A stretch of 64,000 bases of DNA, taken from positions 248,001 through 312,000 of the forward strand of contig NZ_CP048411.1 of the NCBI RefSeq assembly GCF_019355055.1, read 5' to 3'. Within the stretch, counting starts at the first letter, position 1; each line of letters opens with the position of its first letter. Source of the DNA: Pseudomonas sp. MTM4 (GTDB lineage Bacteria > Pseudomonadota > Gammaproteobacteria > Pseudomonadales > Pseudomonadaceae). The notes below the pieces were generated by a model, which saw only the letters and a list, made by a program, of their open reading frames with translations, was not told the DNA's origin and searched no databases. Positions 8,050 to 18,392 of the stretch are shown here, piece after piece. The position numbers and the translations under genes are program-made.

Positions 8050-8576
8050 AGTAGGTAGCGCATTTTCCTTATGCTCCTTCGTGAGATTAAGGAGCCGCGA
8101 GCCATTCGCTACCACACGAATGGAGGCGGACCGTGCAAGGGTGGTAGACCGACCCACGAAGGAAGGCCGGCCAGGCCGAAGCCTGCCTCACACGGCCCGC
8201 CATAAATGCACGAGAAAACTGCAGATCCTGAGAAGGGCCTGCTCTCGTTTATGACGCAACCGCGCCTTCGTGTGAATCGGGCTACCACACCCGGCCGTGG
8301 GATTGACCACGACGGGCGCACTCTAGCCCGAGGGTTTCGGGATGGCAACCTACTTTGGCAAGGATGCTTGCAAGTATGGGATGGCAATTCGCCTGCTCTA
8401 AGGCTTTACCTACACATTGTGAGTGGATACTGTGGTTACGTCGCATCAAGGAAGTGATATAGCCCCATGAGGACGGTTAATTTGTCGCGTTTGCGAGCGA
8501 TTTGGGGGGCTGCTCCGCGCTCCGTAATTTTTCAAGCTAAGTATCCTTGGCTATCGCTAGCTAAAGGGGCAGCTTG
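8050..8576. other. Intergenic region upstream of the dpd operon
   Basis: About 520 bases without a supportable gene; short frames on both strands lack ribosome sites and protein-like composition. A CCATTCG/CGAATGG hairpin lies at 8102-8123. The promoter of the long dpdE-dpdD operon must be in the last 150 bases, which are noticeably A/T-richer, but I cannot assign boxes. AAGGGG at 8564-8569 is the ribosome site for dpdE. Confidence 0.4.
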
Positions 8577-11500
8577 ATGATGGAGAGAAAATCTCCACTG
8601 CGTATGGGCGCTTTTGTTCGGATATCGTCCCCCCGATACACGAACTGGGGTGTTGGGAAACTATGTGGGGTAACTCAAGGTGTCGCCAGAGTCCAGTACT
8701 TTGATGCACCGGGCGCTCTGTTGCCTGACCTGGTCGAAGTGCCATCTTCTCAATTAGTACAGGCGAAATTACCTGCACAAACTCGAGTCTATCGTCAGAA
8801 CGCCGACCTGTATTGGCAGGTTGGTCGTGTGCTCGAGGATGATGGCGCGATCATTTTTGTGCAGTTTCCGAATGGGGAAATGGAGAATTTCGAAGCTGAA
8901 CAGTTGCAGGTTCGGTGGAGTCGGCCACTTAACGATCCACTACCTTTGTTGGCTGTTCAAGCCACTGAGACACCTTTCCTAGCTGATGCGAGGGCAGATT
9001 TCGTCCGTGCTGTGGCTGGTCAGCATCATGCGGTCGCAGGTGTTTCTGCCGCGCTTTGCTCTTCGATCGACCTAGTCGACTACCAATTCGATGTAGTGCG
9101 CCAAGTCCTCTCGGATCCTATTCAGCGGTATTTGTTGGCAGATGAGGTGGGGTTGGGTAAGACGATCGAGGCAGCGATCATCTTGCGGCAGTACTTTATC
9201 GACGATCCTGCTGCACGGGCGGTGCTGATCGTCCCGCCCGCCTTGGTGTACCAGTGGCGTCGTGAGTTGACAGTCCGATTCGGTCTAGGTGCCGAACTGG
9301 ATGACATGTTGCATGTCATTGCGTATGACGACTTGAATCGATTGTCTCAAGTGATTGCTAACGCTGGCATGTTGGTGGTCGATGAGGCTCACCATCTGTC
9401 CAAGCAATCTACCGCTGAACAGCGCGAACTGTATGAACAACTGCGATCACATGCCCCGTCTTTGACGAGGTTGCTGATGCTGTCGGCGACTCCGGTCTTA
9501 GGCAATGCGGAGGAGTTCCTTCGGGTTCTGCACCTATTGGACCCGGTGGTTTTCCCTCTTGATGACCTCGACGGGTTCAAGCGTCGCATTGCATCCCGCC
9601 AAGTCATCGCAGAAGTGGTTTCGACGCTCCTACCTGAAAACGTCTGGGGTCTTGGCCCGGACCTTGATCGATTACTAGAGAGCTATCCTGACGATCCTCT
9701 GCTAGTGGAGAAGGTTGATGCCCTACAAAAGGTATTAGATACCTTTCCTGACGAGGAAGATTCTCAGTTCTTAGTCGCTTTGGAAGACCTCAAGACCCAC
9801 TTGGTGGAAAGCTACCGATTGCACCGTAGGCTCCTGCGCAACCGTCGTACAGCAGTGCCATGGGCAACGCCTCGGCGAGCAGGTATGCGGACAATCGTCT
9901 TTAGCGGTGAGGCTACTGCTACGTGGCGAGATCGGTTGGAAGACTTGCGATTGGCGTTGGCAGCCTACGGATCTTTTCCCCACGTCCACCAATCGCTGCT
10001 TCAGGCGGCTGTTCACTCCCATTCAGGACAATCGCTAGTGCGGGCCTTGACCCTTGCTGGGCTGGATGAACCTGACTTACTCGCTCAAGCGAGAGCCGTT
10101 GATCATGCCGCTGAGCGCCTACTTTCTGACCCTGCACGGGTGAATGCATTGTGCGGTGAGATCCGCACGATCCTGGAAGTACCTGCGACCCAGATAGTCG
10201 TCTTTTGCGATCGGCCACAGGATGCCGATTTGGTTACTGAGGTTTTGGCTCGCGAGATAGGTCATGGCGTTGTTCGTCACGAACCGGCAGAGGTAGACGA
10301 AGATACGGAGGTGGCTGCTCCGGAGTGGGAGCAGTTCCTCAACTCGCCTAACCAGGTGCGTGTACTAGTGTGTGATGCGCGCGCGGAAGAAGGCGTTAAT
10401 CTGCATGGCGGGCGCAAAGTTGCCGTCCATTATGATCTGCCGTCCTCTCCGAATCGCATTGAACAGCGTTTGGGGAGATTGGACCGTTACGGAACCGGCG
10501 ATCCAATCGTGTCCTATGTATTGCTTGATGAGGAAAATCCGGACGAAGCTGCTTGGGCTCAAGTTCTGGACAGTGGCTGGGGCGTATTTCGCCAATCTGT
10601 GGCAAGCCTACAGTATCTGATCGAGTCGACCTCCGAGCCGCTGGCATACGAATGGTCTGAGCAGGGCACCGCCGCTCTCCAAGTACACGCGGATCAACTC
10701 GGTGGATCAGACGGCTGGGTTCAACGCGAAGTACGGCAATTGAATCACCAAGATAGTCTGGATGCTCTAGCTAACCGAGAAATTCCCGGCATGGACGCAC
10801 TGGAGGATGCAGATAGCGATTGGATTAAATGGCGTGCTGCTTTCAAAATGCTGGCGGTTGACTCGCTGCAATTTGACTGGCGTAGCGAAAACGAATTAGG
10901 TGAACAAACTACGGATACCCCGTTTCGAGTGGGGTATGCCTATCGCGGCGGTGGGAAAGCAACGCTGCTACCCCTAGCAGGTTTCCTTAAGCATTTTTTA
11001 GCGACAGTCGACCAGAGAGCCATCGGCGGAAGCGCCCGCTTTCCGCTGAGTTACCAATATGCGTTCAAGCGAAACACCGTCACGAGTCGTCGGGGGTTGG
11101 CGCAAGGGCTCCGGCTACTTCGCATCGGAGATCCTCTTGTGGCCTCGCTTGAGCAATTTTGTGCAACTGATGACCGGGGGCGTGCTTTTGCAGTTTGGCG
11201 GGCCAATCGGCAGTACGAAGTCAACGATCCTAGTGGCGCCGATCTGTACTTCCGTTTTGACTTTATGGTGCGCCCCGCCCTCAACGAGGAGGGTGAAGAT
11301 ACTTCGTCCCTGAAACAGCAAGTACTCGCTCGCAAGGCAGGCACCTTGCTACCTCCCCTGGCCATCCGCGTTTGGGTGCACGGCAATGGAAGGGTTGAAG
11401 CTGAACCCAGCGAGTTCTTGACCAGTAAGTATGCTCCGACGTTGAAGGGAGTTCGATGTGATTTCAATCTGAACGCTAAACGCTGGCGCAGACTACCAAC

Positions 11501-11831
11501 GGACATCAAGTCGACCTGGTTACGCAACTGGGGTGGATTGTGTGGGAGCCAGCGGGACATCGCCACAGTCGCGGCACGGAGCGCACCCGTGTATATCGAG
11601 CATATACAGAGCGCGCTGAAGGTCTGCGCTCAGGAGCGTCGGTTGCGCCGATCACAAGGGGAGGCGAGGGCTAGTCGCCTACAAGGACTGGCCCGCCAAC
11701 AAGAGCTAGACGAACTGCTCCAAGCTGAAGAAATGTATGCGGCGCTAGAGGCAGCCATAGCTAGTCCTCGTCTCGACTTGGATGTGGTCGGTGCACTTTT
11801 CTTGTCTTCTATTTCGCCCTTTAACGAATGA
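8577..11831 (+). CDS. dpdE: DpdE, SNF2-type helicase of the Dpd restriction module
   Basis: 1084 residues; start ATG at 8577 with AAGGGG seven bases upstream. After about 180 residues of N-terminal domain (SH3-like beta segments such as VRISSPRYTNWGVGKL), the SNF2 core has Walker A DEVGLGKT near 189-196, Walker B DEAHH near 269, LSATP near 304, and the second RecA lobe ending in EQRLGRLDRYG near 628-638. SNF2 enzymes are DNA translocases. In Dpd systems DpdE belongs to the genes needed for restriction of DNA lacking the 7-deazaguanine mark rather than for making the mark. It heads an eight-gene operon whose members mostly overlap by a few bases. Confidence 0.88.
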   Translation: MMERKSPLRMGAFVRISSPRYTNWGVGKLCGVTQGVARVQYFDAPGALLPDLVEVPSSQLVQAKLPAQTRVYRQNADLYWQVGRVLEDDGAIIFVQFPNGEMENFEAEQLQVRWSRPLNDPLPLLAVQATETPFLADARADFVRAVAGQHHAVAGVSAALCSSIDLVDYQFDVVRQVLSDPIQRYLLADEVGLGKTIEAAIILRQYFIDDPAARAVLIVPPALVYQWRRELTVRFGLGAELDDMLHVIAYDDLNRLSQVIANAGMLVVDEAHHLSKQSTAEQRELYEQLRSHAPSLTRLLMLSATPVLGNAEEFLRVLHLLDPVVFPLDDLDGFKRRIASRQVIAEVVSTLLPENVWGLGPDLDRLLESYPDDPLLVEKVDALQKVLDTFPDEEDSQFLVALEDLKTHLVESYRLHRRLLRNRRTAVPWATPRRAGMRTIVFSGEATATWRDRLEDLRLALAAYGSFPHVHQSLLQAAVHSHSGQSLVRALTLAGLDEPDLLAQARAVDHAAERLLSDPARVNALCGEIRTILEVPATQIVVFCDRPQDADLVTEVLAREIGHGVVRHEPAEVDEDTEVAAPEWEQFLNSPNQVRVLVCDARAEEGVNLHGGRKVAVHYDLPSSPNRIEQRLGRLDRYGTGDPIVSYVLLDEENPDEAAWAQVLDSGWGVFRQSVASLQYLIESTSEPLAYEWSEQGTAALQVHADQLGGSDGWVQREVRQLNHQDSLDALANREIPGMDALEDADSDWIKWRAAFKMLAVDSLQFDWRSENELGEQTTDTPFRVGYAYRGGGKATLLPLAGFLKHFLATVDQRAIGGSARFPLSYQYAFKRNTVTSRRGLAQGLRLLRIGDPLVASLEQFCATDDRGRAFAVWRANRQYEVNDPSGADLYFRFDFMVRPALNEEGEDTSSLKQQVLARKAGTLLPPLAIRVWVHGNGRVEAEPSEFLTSKYAPTLKGVRCDFNLNAKRWRRLPTDIKSTWLRNWGGLCGSQRDIATVAARSAPVYIEHIQSALKVCAQERRLRRSQGEARASRLQGLARQQELDELLQAEEMYAALEAAIASPRLDLDVVGALFLSSISPFNE

Positions 11832-14410
11832 CCTTCACTATGTTCTCTGAGTTTGACCTGCGTGAAGCTCTGACCCATTGGCCAGACAGTCATGCCTATC
11901 TAGAAGCCACGACCGCCAGTGACAGCCTTTTGGACCGAGTTCAGCAATGCCTGCGAGAGTTGTTGGATCAGAGTGGAACGGCCGCGTTTATTGATCTGAT
12001 CGCACTGTTGCGACATTGGCTGCTAGCCCAATCCAAGGGCGGGACTCGAGTTTGGTTGCAAGTGCCCCTTGCTGCACCTTGGCCCGCCAGCGAAGTCTGG
12101 CACGAGCAAGGCTTTGAAGTGGCGGTGATTGGCACGTCTGCGCAGATACGCCCCGCCTATCCCCGATTAGAGTGGCTAGGTGAGCAGCAAGATTTATTTG
12201 ATGACGCGTTCGATGGCATCGTGGCGCGCCTTCAAACCTGGGTGCCAGCGGACCCACCGCTTCGGTCTCTGTTGGGGAAGCCAGCGTACACCGGTCCAGG
12301 TCAACGTGAGGCGATTCGGGCACTGATGCACCTACCTGCAGGCACGACGCTGATTGCCAATCTACCGACTGGTAGTGGCAAGTCGTTGCTGGCCCAGATT
12401 CCCCCGCTATTGGGCAGTCAAGGCAATTTGACCTTGGTGATCGTACCCACAGTGGCGTTAGCCATCGATCAAGGTCGTCGAATGGCAGAACTCCTTAAGG
12501 CTCGTGACCCCAATTGGACAGAGCATCCCCTGTCCTTTCATAGTGGCTTGTCGGTCGAACAAAGGACTTCCATCTTCCATGCTGTGCGCTGTGGCGAGCA
12601 GCGAGTCCTTTTCACCTCTCCAGAGGCCGCCACCGGCTCTTTGCGCAGCATCTTGATCGACTGTGCGTATGAGGGGCGTATCTCGCACGTTGTGATCGAT
12701 GAAGCACACTTGGTGGTCACTTGGGGTAGCGGATTTCGTCCCGCGTTCCAGTTACTGCCGGCCTTCATCGCCAGTCTTCGTCATGCGCGCAATCCTGAAT
12801 CGCCGCAGGCCATACGTATTGCACTAGCCTCAGCCACCCTTACTCCGCACACTGTTACGAGCTTGCAAACGTTGTTTGCCGGAGTAAATGGCAATTGTGT
12901 TGTTTCCGGGATCTATCTACGGCCCGAACCGCGCTACGCGATGAAGGCGATGGTCTCTCCGGTGGAACAGGTGAATCGTGTTCTCGAGGCAGTGATGAAG
13001 TCGCCACGCCCCTTCATCCTGTATGTAACTAGACCTGACGAGGCTGAGGAATGGACTCGTTTACTGACTGAGAATGGCCTGGGCCGGATAGCCGCCTTTA
13101 CCGGAGAAACGCCTCCGCAGCAGCGCCAACTTCTAATGTCGGATTGGGATGCCAATAAGCTCGATGGCATGGTAGCAACTTCGGCATTTGGCCTTGGCGT
13201 GGACAAGAACGACGTTCGGACAGTAATTCACGCCACATTGCCGGAGTCACTCGACCGTTTTTATCAGGAAGTCGGGCGAAGCGGCCGTGATGGCAAAGCC
13301 TCCGCAAGTTTGTTGCTTTACACGCAGCAGGATGTTGAACAGGCAAAAGGGATGTCTGGTCCAACACTAATAGGTAATGAGTTAGGTTATGACCGATGGG
13401 AGGCTATGCTCGATGATCCAACTCGCCCGGTTACGCCAGACGGCGAGGTTTGGGTCGACCTCAATCGGCTACGGGCCGGATTGACGGCACAGGGGAAAAG
13501 TAACCGCATATGGAACCTGCGAACGCTCAACCTGATGGCATCCGCTGGGCTGATTGAAATTATCGCTTTAAGTGCCTTGCCGCCAGGCAGTGAAAGTATT
13601 AGCGAGGATATAGAGTACAGCGATTCCCAAGTGACATATGCAGCAGTGCGTATTCGCCATCCTAATCACCGTAATCGCCAGGTTTTCGAGGAGCAAATGA
13701 ACTCAGCTCGAGAGGGACTGCTTCTGGCTGCGGATAAGGCATTCAGCCTAATGGTGCGGACTGCCACGTCTCAAGTCGAGATATCGAATGCACTGGTCCA
13801 ACTGTACGGTTTGGCATTACCCAACCAGTGGGGGCCGGTAACGGCTTACTGCGGAGGCTGTAATCAGCATTGGGCTGACAATCGCATGCCTGTGCGCCGG
13901 TTGCGCCCGTTCGTAGCGAGAATCGCCCAGTTTTCACACCGCACCGAGCAGTGGCCGGCACTTAAAACTTTACCGCAGGATCAGCCAAACTTGGTATTCG
14001 TTGCGGTTCCCGATTTGATACGTACTTGCGCTGATAGCCGCTCGTGCTTTGCGTTGATGCTGCAGAAAGTACGCCCCCACTCCTTGCTAGTGCCGCAGTC
14101 GACCAGCAATGTCCTGGTCGAAGGGATGATCGACCAGATGACAATTACGCGCAGCGATACCTTTGTTGATCGCTTCGATCCTCTTGACTCCATCGCCCTG
14201 CATGGGGCAGTCGACGAAGTCCGATTTATTCTGTGGGCAGACTCGAAGATCACGACTCAGGTGGCTACTGCATTGCGTACTTCCCCTAGTGCGATGACTG
14301 TCGTCTTTATCGACAGCCAGTTGCCGGACCCGTACCGGCCAGAACGATCTTGGGTTTCCGTAATTGCCCATGCAGATGAGGACACGGTATTACGGAAGTT
14401 GATTGCATGA
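11828..14410 (+). CDS. dpdF: DpdF, RecQ-like DNA helicase
   Basis: 860 residues, 4-bp overlap with dpdE. Superfamily 2 motifs are complete: NLPTGSGKSLLAQIP near 177-191 (Walker A), DEAHLVVTWG near 291-300, LASATL near 335, FGLGVDKNDVRTVIH near 456, and a RecQ-like motif VI (QEVGRSGRDG) near 480. The C-terminal 350 residues are specific to the Dpd family; a CGGCNQHW segment near 676 has one Cys pair but no clear second pair for a zinc site. Assigned to the restriction side of Dpd from the order of the operon and family knowledge; the polarity and substrate of the helicase are not known from sequence. Confidence 0.87.
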   Translation: MTFTMFSEFDLREALTHWPDSHAYLEATTASDSLLDRVQQCLRELLDQSGTAAFIDLIALLRHWLLAQSKGGTRVWLQVPLAAPWPASEVWHEQGFEVAVIGTSAQIRPAYPRLEWLGEQQDLFDDAFDGIVARLQTWVPADPPLRSLLGKPAYTGPGQREAIRALMHLPAGTTLIANLPTGSGKSLLAQIPPLLGSQGNLTLVIVPTVALAIDQGRRMAELLKARDPNWTEHPLSFHSGLSVEQRTSIFHAVRCGEQRVLFTSPEAATGSLRSILIDCAYEGRISHVVIDEAHLVVTWGSGFRPAFQLLPAFIASLRHARNPESPQAIRIALASATLTPHTVTSLQTLFAGVNGNCVVSGIYLRPEPRYAMKAMVSPVEQVNRVLEAVMKSPRPFILYVTRPDEAEEWTRLLTENGLGRIAAFTGETPPQQRQLLMSDWDANKLDGMVATSAFGLGVDKNDVRTVIHATLPESLDRFYQEVGRSGRDGKASASLLLYTQQDVEQAKGMSGPTLIGNELGYDRWEAMLDDPTRPVTPDGEVWVDLNRLRAGLTAQGKSNRIWNLRTLNLMASAGLIEIIALSALPPGSESISEDIEYSDSQVTYAAVRIRHPNHRNRQVFEEQMNSAREGLLLAADKAFSLMVRTATSQVEISNALVQLYGLALPNQWGPVTAYCGGCNQHWADNRMPVRRLRPFVARIAQFSHRTEQWPALKTLPQDQPNLVFVAVPDLIRTCADSRSCFALMLQKVRPHSLLVPQSTSNVLVEGMIDQMTITRSDTFVDRFDPLDSIALHGAVDEVRFILWADSKITTQVATALRTSPSAMTVVFIDSQLPDPYRPERSWVSVIAHADEDTVLRKLIA

Positions 14411-15303
14411 GCCTTTTAAACATTACCAATGATGGATTGCCAAATATCCTTGTTGCACTACACGGGGCCGTGTTGCGTGCGGCCAATCCGATTCTAGAAA
14501 CCGAACTATTAGAAGCTGTAGCTCCGACTGCGCTCGTTGAGGATGAAGGGCAAATGGCGCGTAACACCCTAAACCGATGGGTGGAACTTGGATTATTTGT
14601 ACGAGAGGAGGGACTTATCTCCGTCAAAGACAGGCTGCCTTCGCGACATTCCTCCATGTTGGAAGTCCTGCCGTTCACACGCCGGATGGCCTGCCGCCAA
14701 GCGTTAGCGGAAGAGAACAATCAGGATCTATGGGCTAGTCAAGGTGCACGGGCTGCTGATTTAACACGGTCGTTGGCATGGATGCTTGCCCAGGATATCT
14801 ATCGTGCATCCTTCGATCAGTTCGAGAAGCAAGAGTCGCAACAGATCCTCGACCCGGAGCGGTTGTTGATGCGCAATTCGACCCGGCGCTCGGGTCTTCA
14901 GTTTTGGGCGCCATTTCTTGGGTTCAGCCGCCACCCCTTTGCCGCCATTGATCCGACTGTGGCGGTACGTGACGCTTTGACTGAGGTTCTCGCACCCGGT
15001 GACAGCATGCCTGCTCCGCAGTTTGTGGAGCGTCTGAGCACTGTGCTGCCTGTATTGGATGGCGGTCGCTGGCAGCGGGAGGTTCTGGAGTATGTAGATC
15101 CCCTGGCACTGCCATTGCGTCAGCCCGGTCAGGTCTCCACGGCACTGAGTCGGGCGTTGCTCAATCTTTGGGAGGGTGGTGAGTTGCTATTGCAGTCAAA
15201 GGCTGACCTCGGGAGTTCGATTACGTTAACTGGTGCTGGTGGGGCACGCAGCGATCTAACCTTCCAGTGGATTACTCGCCCGGTACGAGGTGACAAGGTA
15301 TGA
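14407..15303 (+). CDS. dpdG: DpdG, winged-helix-like accessory protein
   Basis: 298 residues, translationally coupled on both sides by ATGA overlaps. The N-terminal 80 residues look like a winged helix (ETELLEAVAPTALV, then NTLNRWVELGLFVREEGLI as recognition helix and wing). The rest is helical with no catalytic motif. DpdG is conserved in Dpd restriction modules without a defined biochemical activity. DNA binding or bridging between the helicases and the DpdH ATPase is plausible but not shown. Confidence 0.8.
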   Translation: MSLLNITNDGLPNILVALHGAVLRAANPILETELLEAVAPTALVEDEGQMARNTLNRWVELGLFVREEGLISVKDRLPSRHSSMLEVLPFTRRMACRQALAEENNQDLWASQGARAADLTRSLAWMLAQDIYRASFDQFEKQESQQILDPERLLMRNSTRRSGLQFWAPFLGFSRHPFAAIDPTVAVRDALTEVLAPGDSMPAPQFVERLSTVLPVLDGGRWQREVLEYVDPLALPLRQPGQVSTALSRALLNLWEGGELLLQSKADLGSSITLTGAGGARSDLTFQWITRPVRGDKV

Positions 15304-18300
15304 GCGCGCTGGAGCGTTACTGGCCGACAAGTGCACATGCGACGGAGTGCCTGCCTACTGAAGCTGAAACTGTCGATGATGCATTGCTCCTGGCAGTCCA
15401 CGCGCCAACTTTGTTACTGCGTCGGGCTGCCCAGTCTGGGCTAGAGGAATCTGCTGACGAAGTTGCTCTATTGAACGAGTTGATGCGCCCCGTAACCGAT
15501 GGTAGTGCGGTCGTGGTCGCCATAACGGGCGCCTCAGGTGTCGGTAAGTCCCATATGGTGCGTTGGCTGGGCGCACAGTTGGAGCGTCACCCACGCCGTG
15601 ACGATCTGGTGGTTGTCTCGATCCCTAAGGGCGTGAGCCTGCGGGGGGTCGTGGAGTTGATCCTAAAACCGCTTGTCAGCGCTGAATACGAGGTACTAAA
15701 ACGCGAGTTGGCGCGCGCTTCTGAGGCGTTGACCCCTTCTATTGCTGCTGAACTGCTCGCAGCAGCTTTGGGGGAGGGCCTGAAGGAGTATCGTGAACGT
15801 ACTGTTGAACTGGCAAAGGGCTCATCAGCGGAAAACGTTGCGCTTCGGCCACATGTGGCTGTGGCTGAGCATGCTCGGAATTTGATTCTAGCTCCTGAGG
15901 CGCGTGAGTTGTGGCTAGGCAAGGTGCTACTTCGAATTGTCGGAGCAAGTCTGGGTGGTACTAACAATCCATCGGATCGACAGTTTTGTGCGGAGGATCT
16001 TGAGCCACCCGAGGAGGCAGTAGGTTATGAACTGCCACATCGAGTGCAGACGGCGCTAGCGTTTCTGGGCAATGCCAATGGCCGATATCGCAGTACCGCC
16101 GCCAATATTTTGCAGGAGGTGCTCGATAGCGCACTGCGCACCGTATTCCGGATCACGGAAGCTCTGCAACAGAAGTCAATCCCGGAAGTGATTGACGATA
16201 TTCGACGACAACTCCTCAAGGAAAACAAAGAACTTGTGCTCCTTATCGAGGACTTGTCTGTCCTGTCGGGAATCCAACAGCCACTGTTGGACATTATGGT
16301 TATCGAGAGTAACGAACACGGGAGGAGGGTCCGAGCGCCTATTCGCACCGCGGTAGCCGTTACCGACGGTTTTCTTGCTGGCCGCCAGACTGTGTTGACT
16401 CGTGCCTCGGAGCAGTGGGTGGTTCCGAGCGAAGGCCTATCTGAACGCGCGATTGTCAGCAAGTTAGTGGAGTTGACGGGGCGTTATCTCAATGCAGCGC
16501 GTTGGGGAGTTGAGTACCTGCAGCAGGAGTTCGCCAGAGGGGCCCGGCATGGCGCTGACCTATACGCATGGGTGCCGAGATTCGAAGAACCTTTAGATAC
16601 TGAGGCTGCAGAGCGACTGGATGCATTTGGGCGTAGTCAGCAAGGCTATCCCTTGTTTCCTTTCAACGAACTTGCTATCCGTGGCCTTGCTGAAACAGCG
16701 CTAAAGCTAGGCAGTGTTTGGACTTATAACCCACGAGCCTTCATTAATCAGGTCTTGCGCAAAACACTCGCTGAGCGTCCCGCGTTCCTCGACGGAGCCT
16801 TCCCTCCGCCCGGATTTAAGTCTCCACGATTGGTCGCCGAGGTACGTACGGACTTGCAGCGCAAGGGCTACTCACCGGTGCTGTCCCAGAAACTGGAAGT
16901 GGCTCTGTATTTTTGGGCCGGTAGCCCGATCAGTCTGGCATCAGGGACCGCAGTGCCCAAGCCAGTGTTCGAGGCTTTCTCTCTGCCCTGGCCATTTGAT
17001 GCTGCCAACTCTCCAGTACGACCGTCGGCGGCGGCGCCAACTCAGATCAAACCGCCCATAAACGCCGAGCCTTCCACCGCTCCAGTTGACTTGGCGTCGC
17101 TGACTTCTGCTGTTGACCCAATTCCAGTCGCGCCGGATATCTCAGCTTATGCAGAAGCGCTGGAGGCGTGGACGCCTAACAATCGGTTAACAAATACGCA
17201 TGCTAGGGACACTCGTGGCTTAATACAGACCGCGCTGGAAAGTCGATTGGATCTGGGAAATTTGTGCTTAAAAGGTCAAAAGATTGACTATCGCTGGTTC
17301 TGGTTGCCCCCGATGATTACGGCGAACAACCCGAACAAAGGCCTTGTAATTCAGGTTGCCCTCCCGGATGAGCCCATTCCTCCGGGCGTTCTGGCAGGGC
17401 TTAAAGCTCTGGCCCGCTGGGAAAAAAACGCGAAGTCTTGGTGCTACGCGAACGCAGAAACCGACTATGCGGCGGCTGACGCCTTGCTGGATAGTCTGGA
17501 GTGTCAAGTCCTACAAGCTCTCGCCGTTGAAGCTGAACGTGATGCGGGCATGATGGGGCGTACCCTACATATTCAAAGCCTGCTGCTGGGTCTGAGCACT
17601 CGTGGCCAGCCAGATAATCCAAGCTTCAAAGAGTTGTTCGCTCCCGGTCCTGACGAGTCTATGTTGCTGGCCTCAACTGTTACCCCATCGATTGTTCGAT
17701 CTTTGGAGATCCGAAGCAAAGCAACCATTTGTCGCACCGAAATTCAGGATCGGATGAGGCAACTGATCGGGTGCTTCCAGGGTGCCGGAAACAAGTTGAT
17801 GGGAATTGATATTGACCGCCTCAAACGGGCCTGGAAAACCGAATTGCCCCAGCGGTGGGTTCCTGGGTTGAGCAGCAGTGGTGGTTTGAGTGTAGAGGCG
17901 CTAGATGTACTTGAACGCGTTTCTACCGAGAAACTACCTGCCTTGGTCAATAACTTGCAGGGCGCGGTGCAATCTCTCTTGCCTATAGCAAGCGCCGCTT
18001 TTGAGTCCGATCACGCACGTGTCGCCTCGCGCGATGAGATGCGTTTGCTGGTGCAAGAGGTCCTGCAATTATCGGTCTGGCCGTCTGGCGTTTCCGAATC
18101 GGAGATTCGAGCGGTCATTGACCGACTGTCACAAGATGGCATCGAGTCCGTCATCCAACGGATGCGCAAAATGAGCATACCTTCCGACGACGAACTGGTT
18201 CCCGTGCGGCTCGCTGCATTATGTGCTGTACCGCTACCAAGATTGAGCCAGTTAGCTTGCGATGTTGACGAACTCAATGGCTTTTTTGATCGCCTCGGGA

Positions 18301-18392
18301 AGTTGATCGACAGTCAGACTCGATCAGTTGAGTTGAGTCAGGCCATCGAGCAACGAGAAGAGTTGACTAAGAGTTTGGAGTGGGAAAGCTGA
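15300..18392 (+). CDS. dpdH: DpdH, large P-loop ATPase
   Basis: 1030 residues. Walker A ITGASGVGKSHMVRWLG lies near 75-91 and a Walker B-like ELVLLIEDLSVLSG near 310-323, fitting an AAA+/STAND-type ATPase. A proline/alanine-rich linker (about 570-620) divides it into an ATPase half and a C-terminal half that ends in helices. In Dpd clusters DpdH accompanies DpdG and DpdI in the restriction module. The family is characterised mainly by conservation; its role in sensing or signalling is inference. Confidence 0.85.
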   Translation: MSALERYWPTSAHATECLPTEAETVDDALLLAVHAPTLLLRRAAQSGLEESADEVALLNELMRPVTDGSAVVVAITGASGVGKSHMVRWLGAQLERHPRRDDLVVVSIPKGVSLRGVVELILKPLVSAEYEVLKRELARASEALTPSIAAELLAAALGEGLKEYRERTVELAKGSSAENVALRPHVAVAEHARNLILAPEARELWLGKVLLRIVGASLGGTNNPSDRQFCAEDLEPPEEAVGYELPHRVQTALAFLGNANGRYRSTAANILQEVLDSALRTVFRITEALQQKSIPEVIDDIRRQLLKENKELVLLIEDLSVLSGIQQPLLDIMVIESNEHGRRVRAPIRTAVAVTDGFLAGRQTVLTRASEQWVVPSEGLSERAIVSKLVELTGRYLNAARWGVEYLQQEFARGARHGADLYAWVPRFEEPLDTEAAERLDAFGRSQQGYPLFPFNELAIRGLAETALKLGSVWTYNPRAFINQVLRKTLAERPAFLDGAFPPPGFKSPRLVAEVRTDLQRKGYSPVLSQKLEVALYFWAGSPISLASGTAVPKPVFEAFSLPWPFDAANSPVRPSAAAPTQIKPPINAEPSTAPVDLASLTSAVDPIPVAPDISAYAEALEAWTPNNRLTNTHARDTRGLIQTALESRLDLGNLCLKGQKIDYRWFWLPPMITANNPNKGLVIQVALPDEPIPPGVLAGLKALARWEKNAKSWCYANAETDYAAADALLDSLECQVLQALAVEAERDAGMMGRTLHIQSLLLGLSTRGQPDNPSFKELFAPGPDESMLLASTVTPSIVRSLEIRSKATICRTEIQDRMRQLIGCFQGAGNKLMGIDIDRLKRAWKTELPQRWVPGLSSSGGLSVEALDVLERVSTEKLPALVNNLQGAVQSLLPIASAAFESDHARVASRDEMRLLVQEVLQLSVWPSGVSESEIRAVIDRLSQDGIESVIQRMRKMSIPSDDELVPVRLAALCAVPLPRLSQLACDVDELNGFFDRLGKLIDSQTRSVELSQAIEQREELTKSLEWES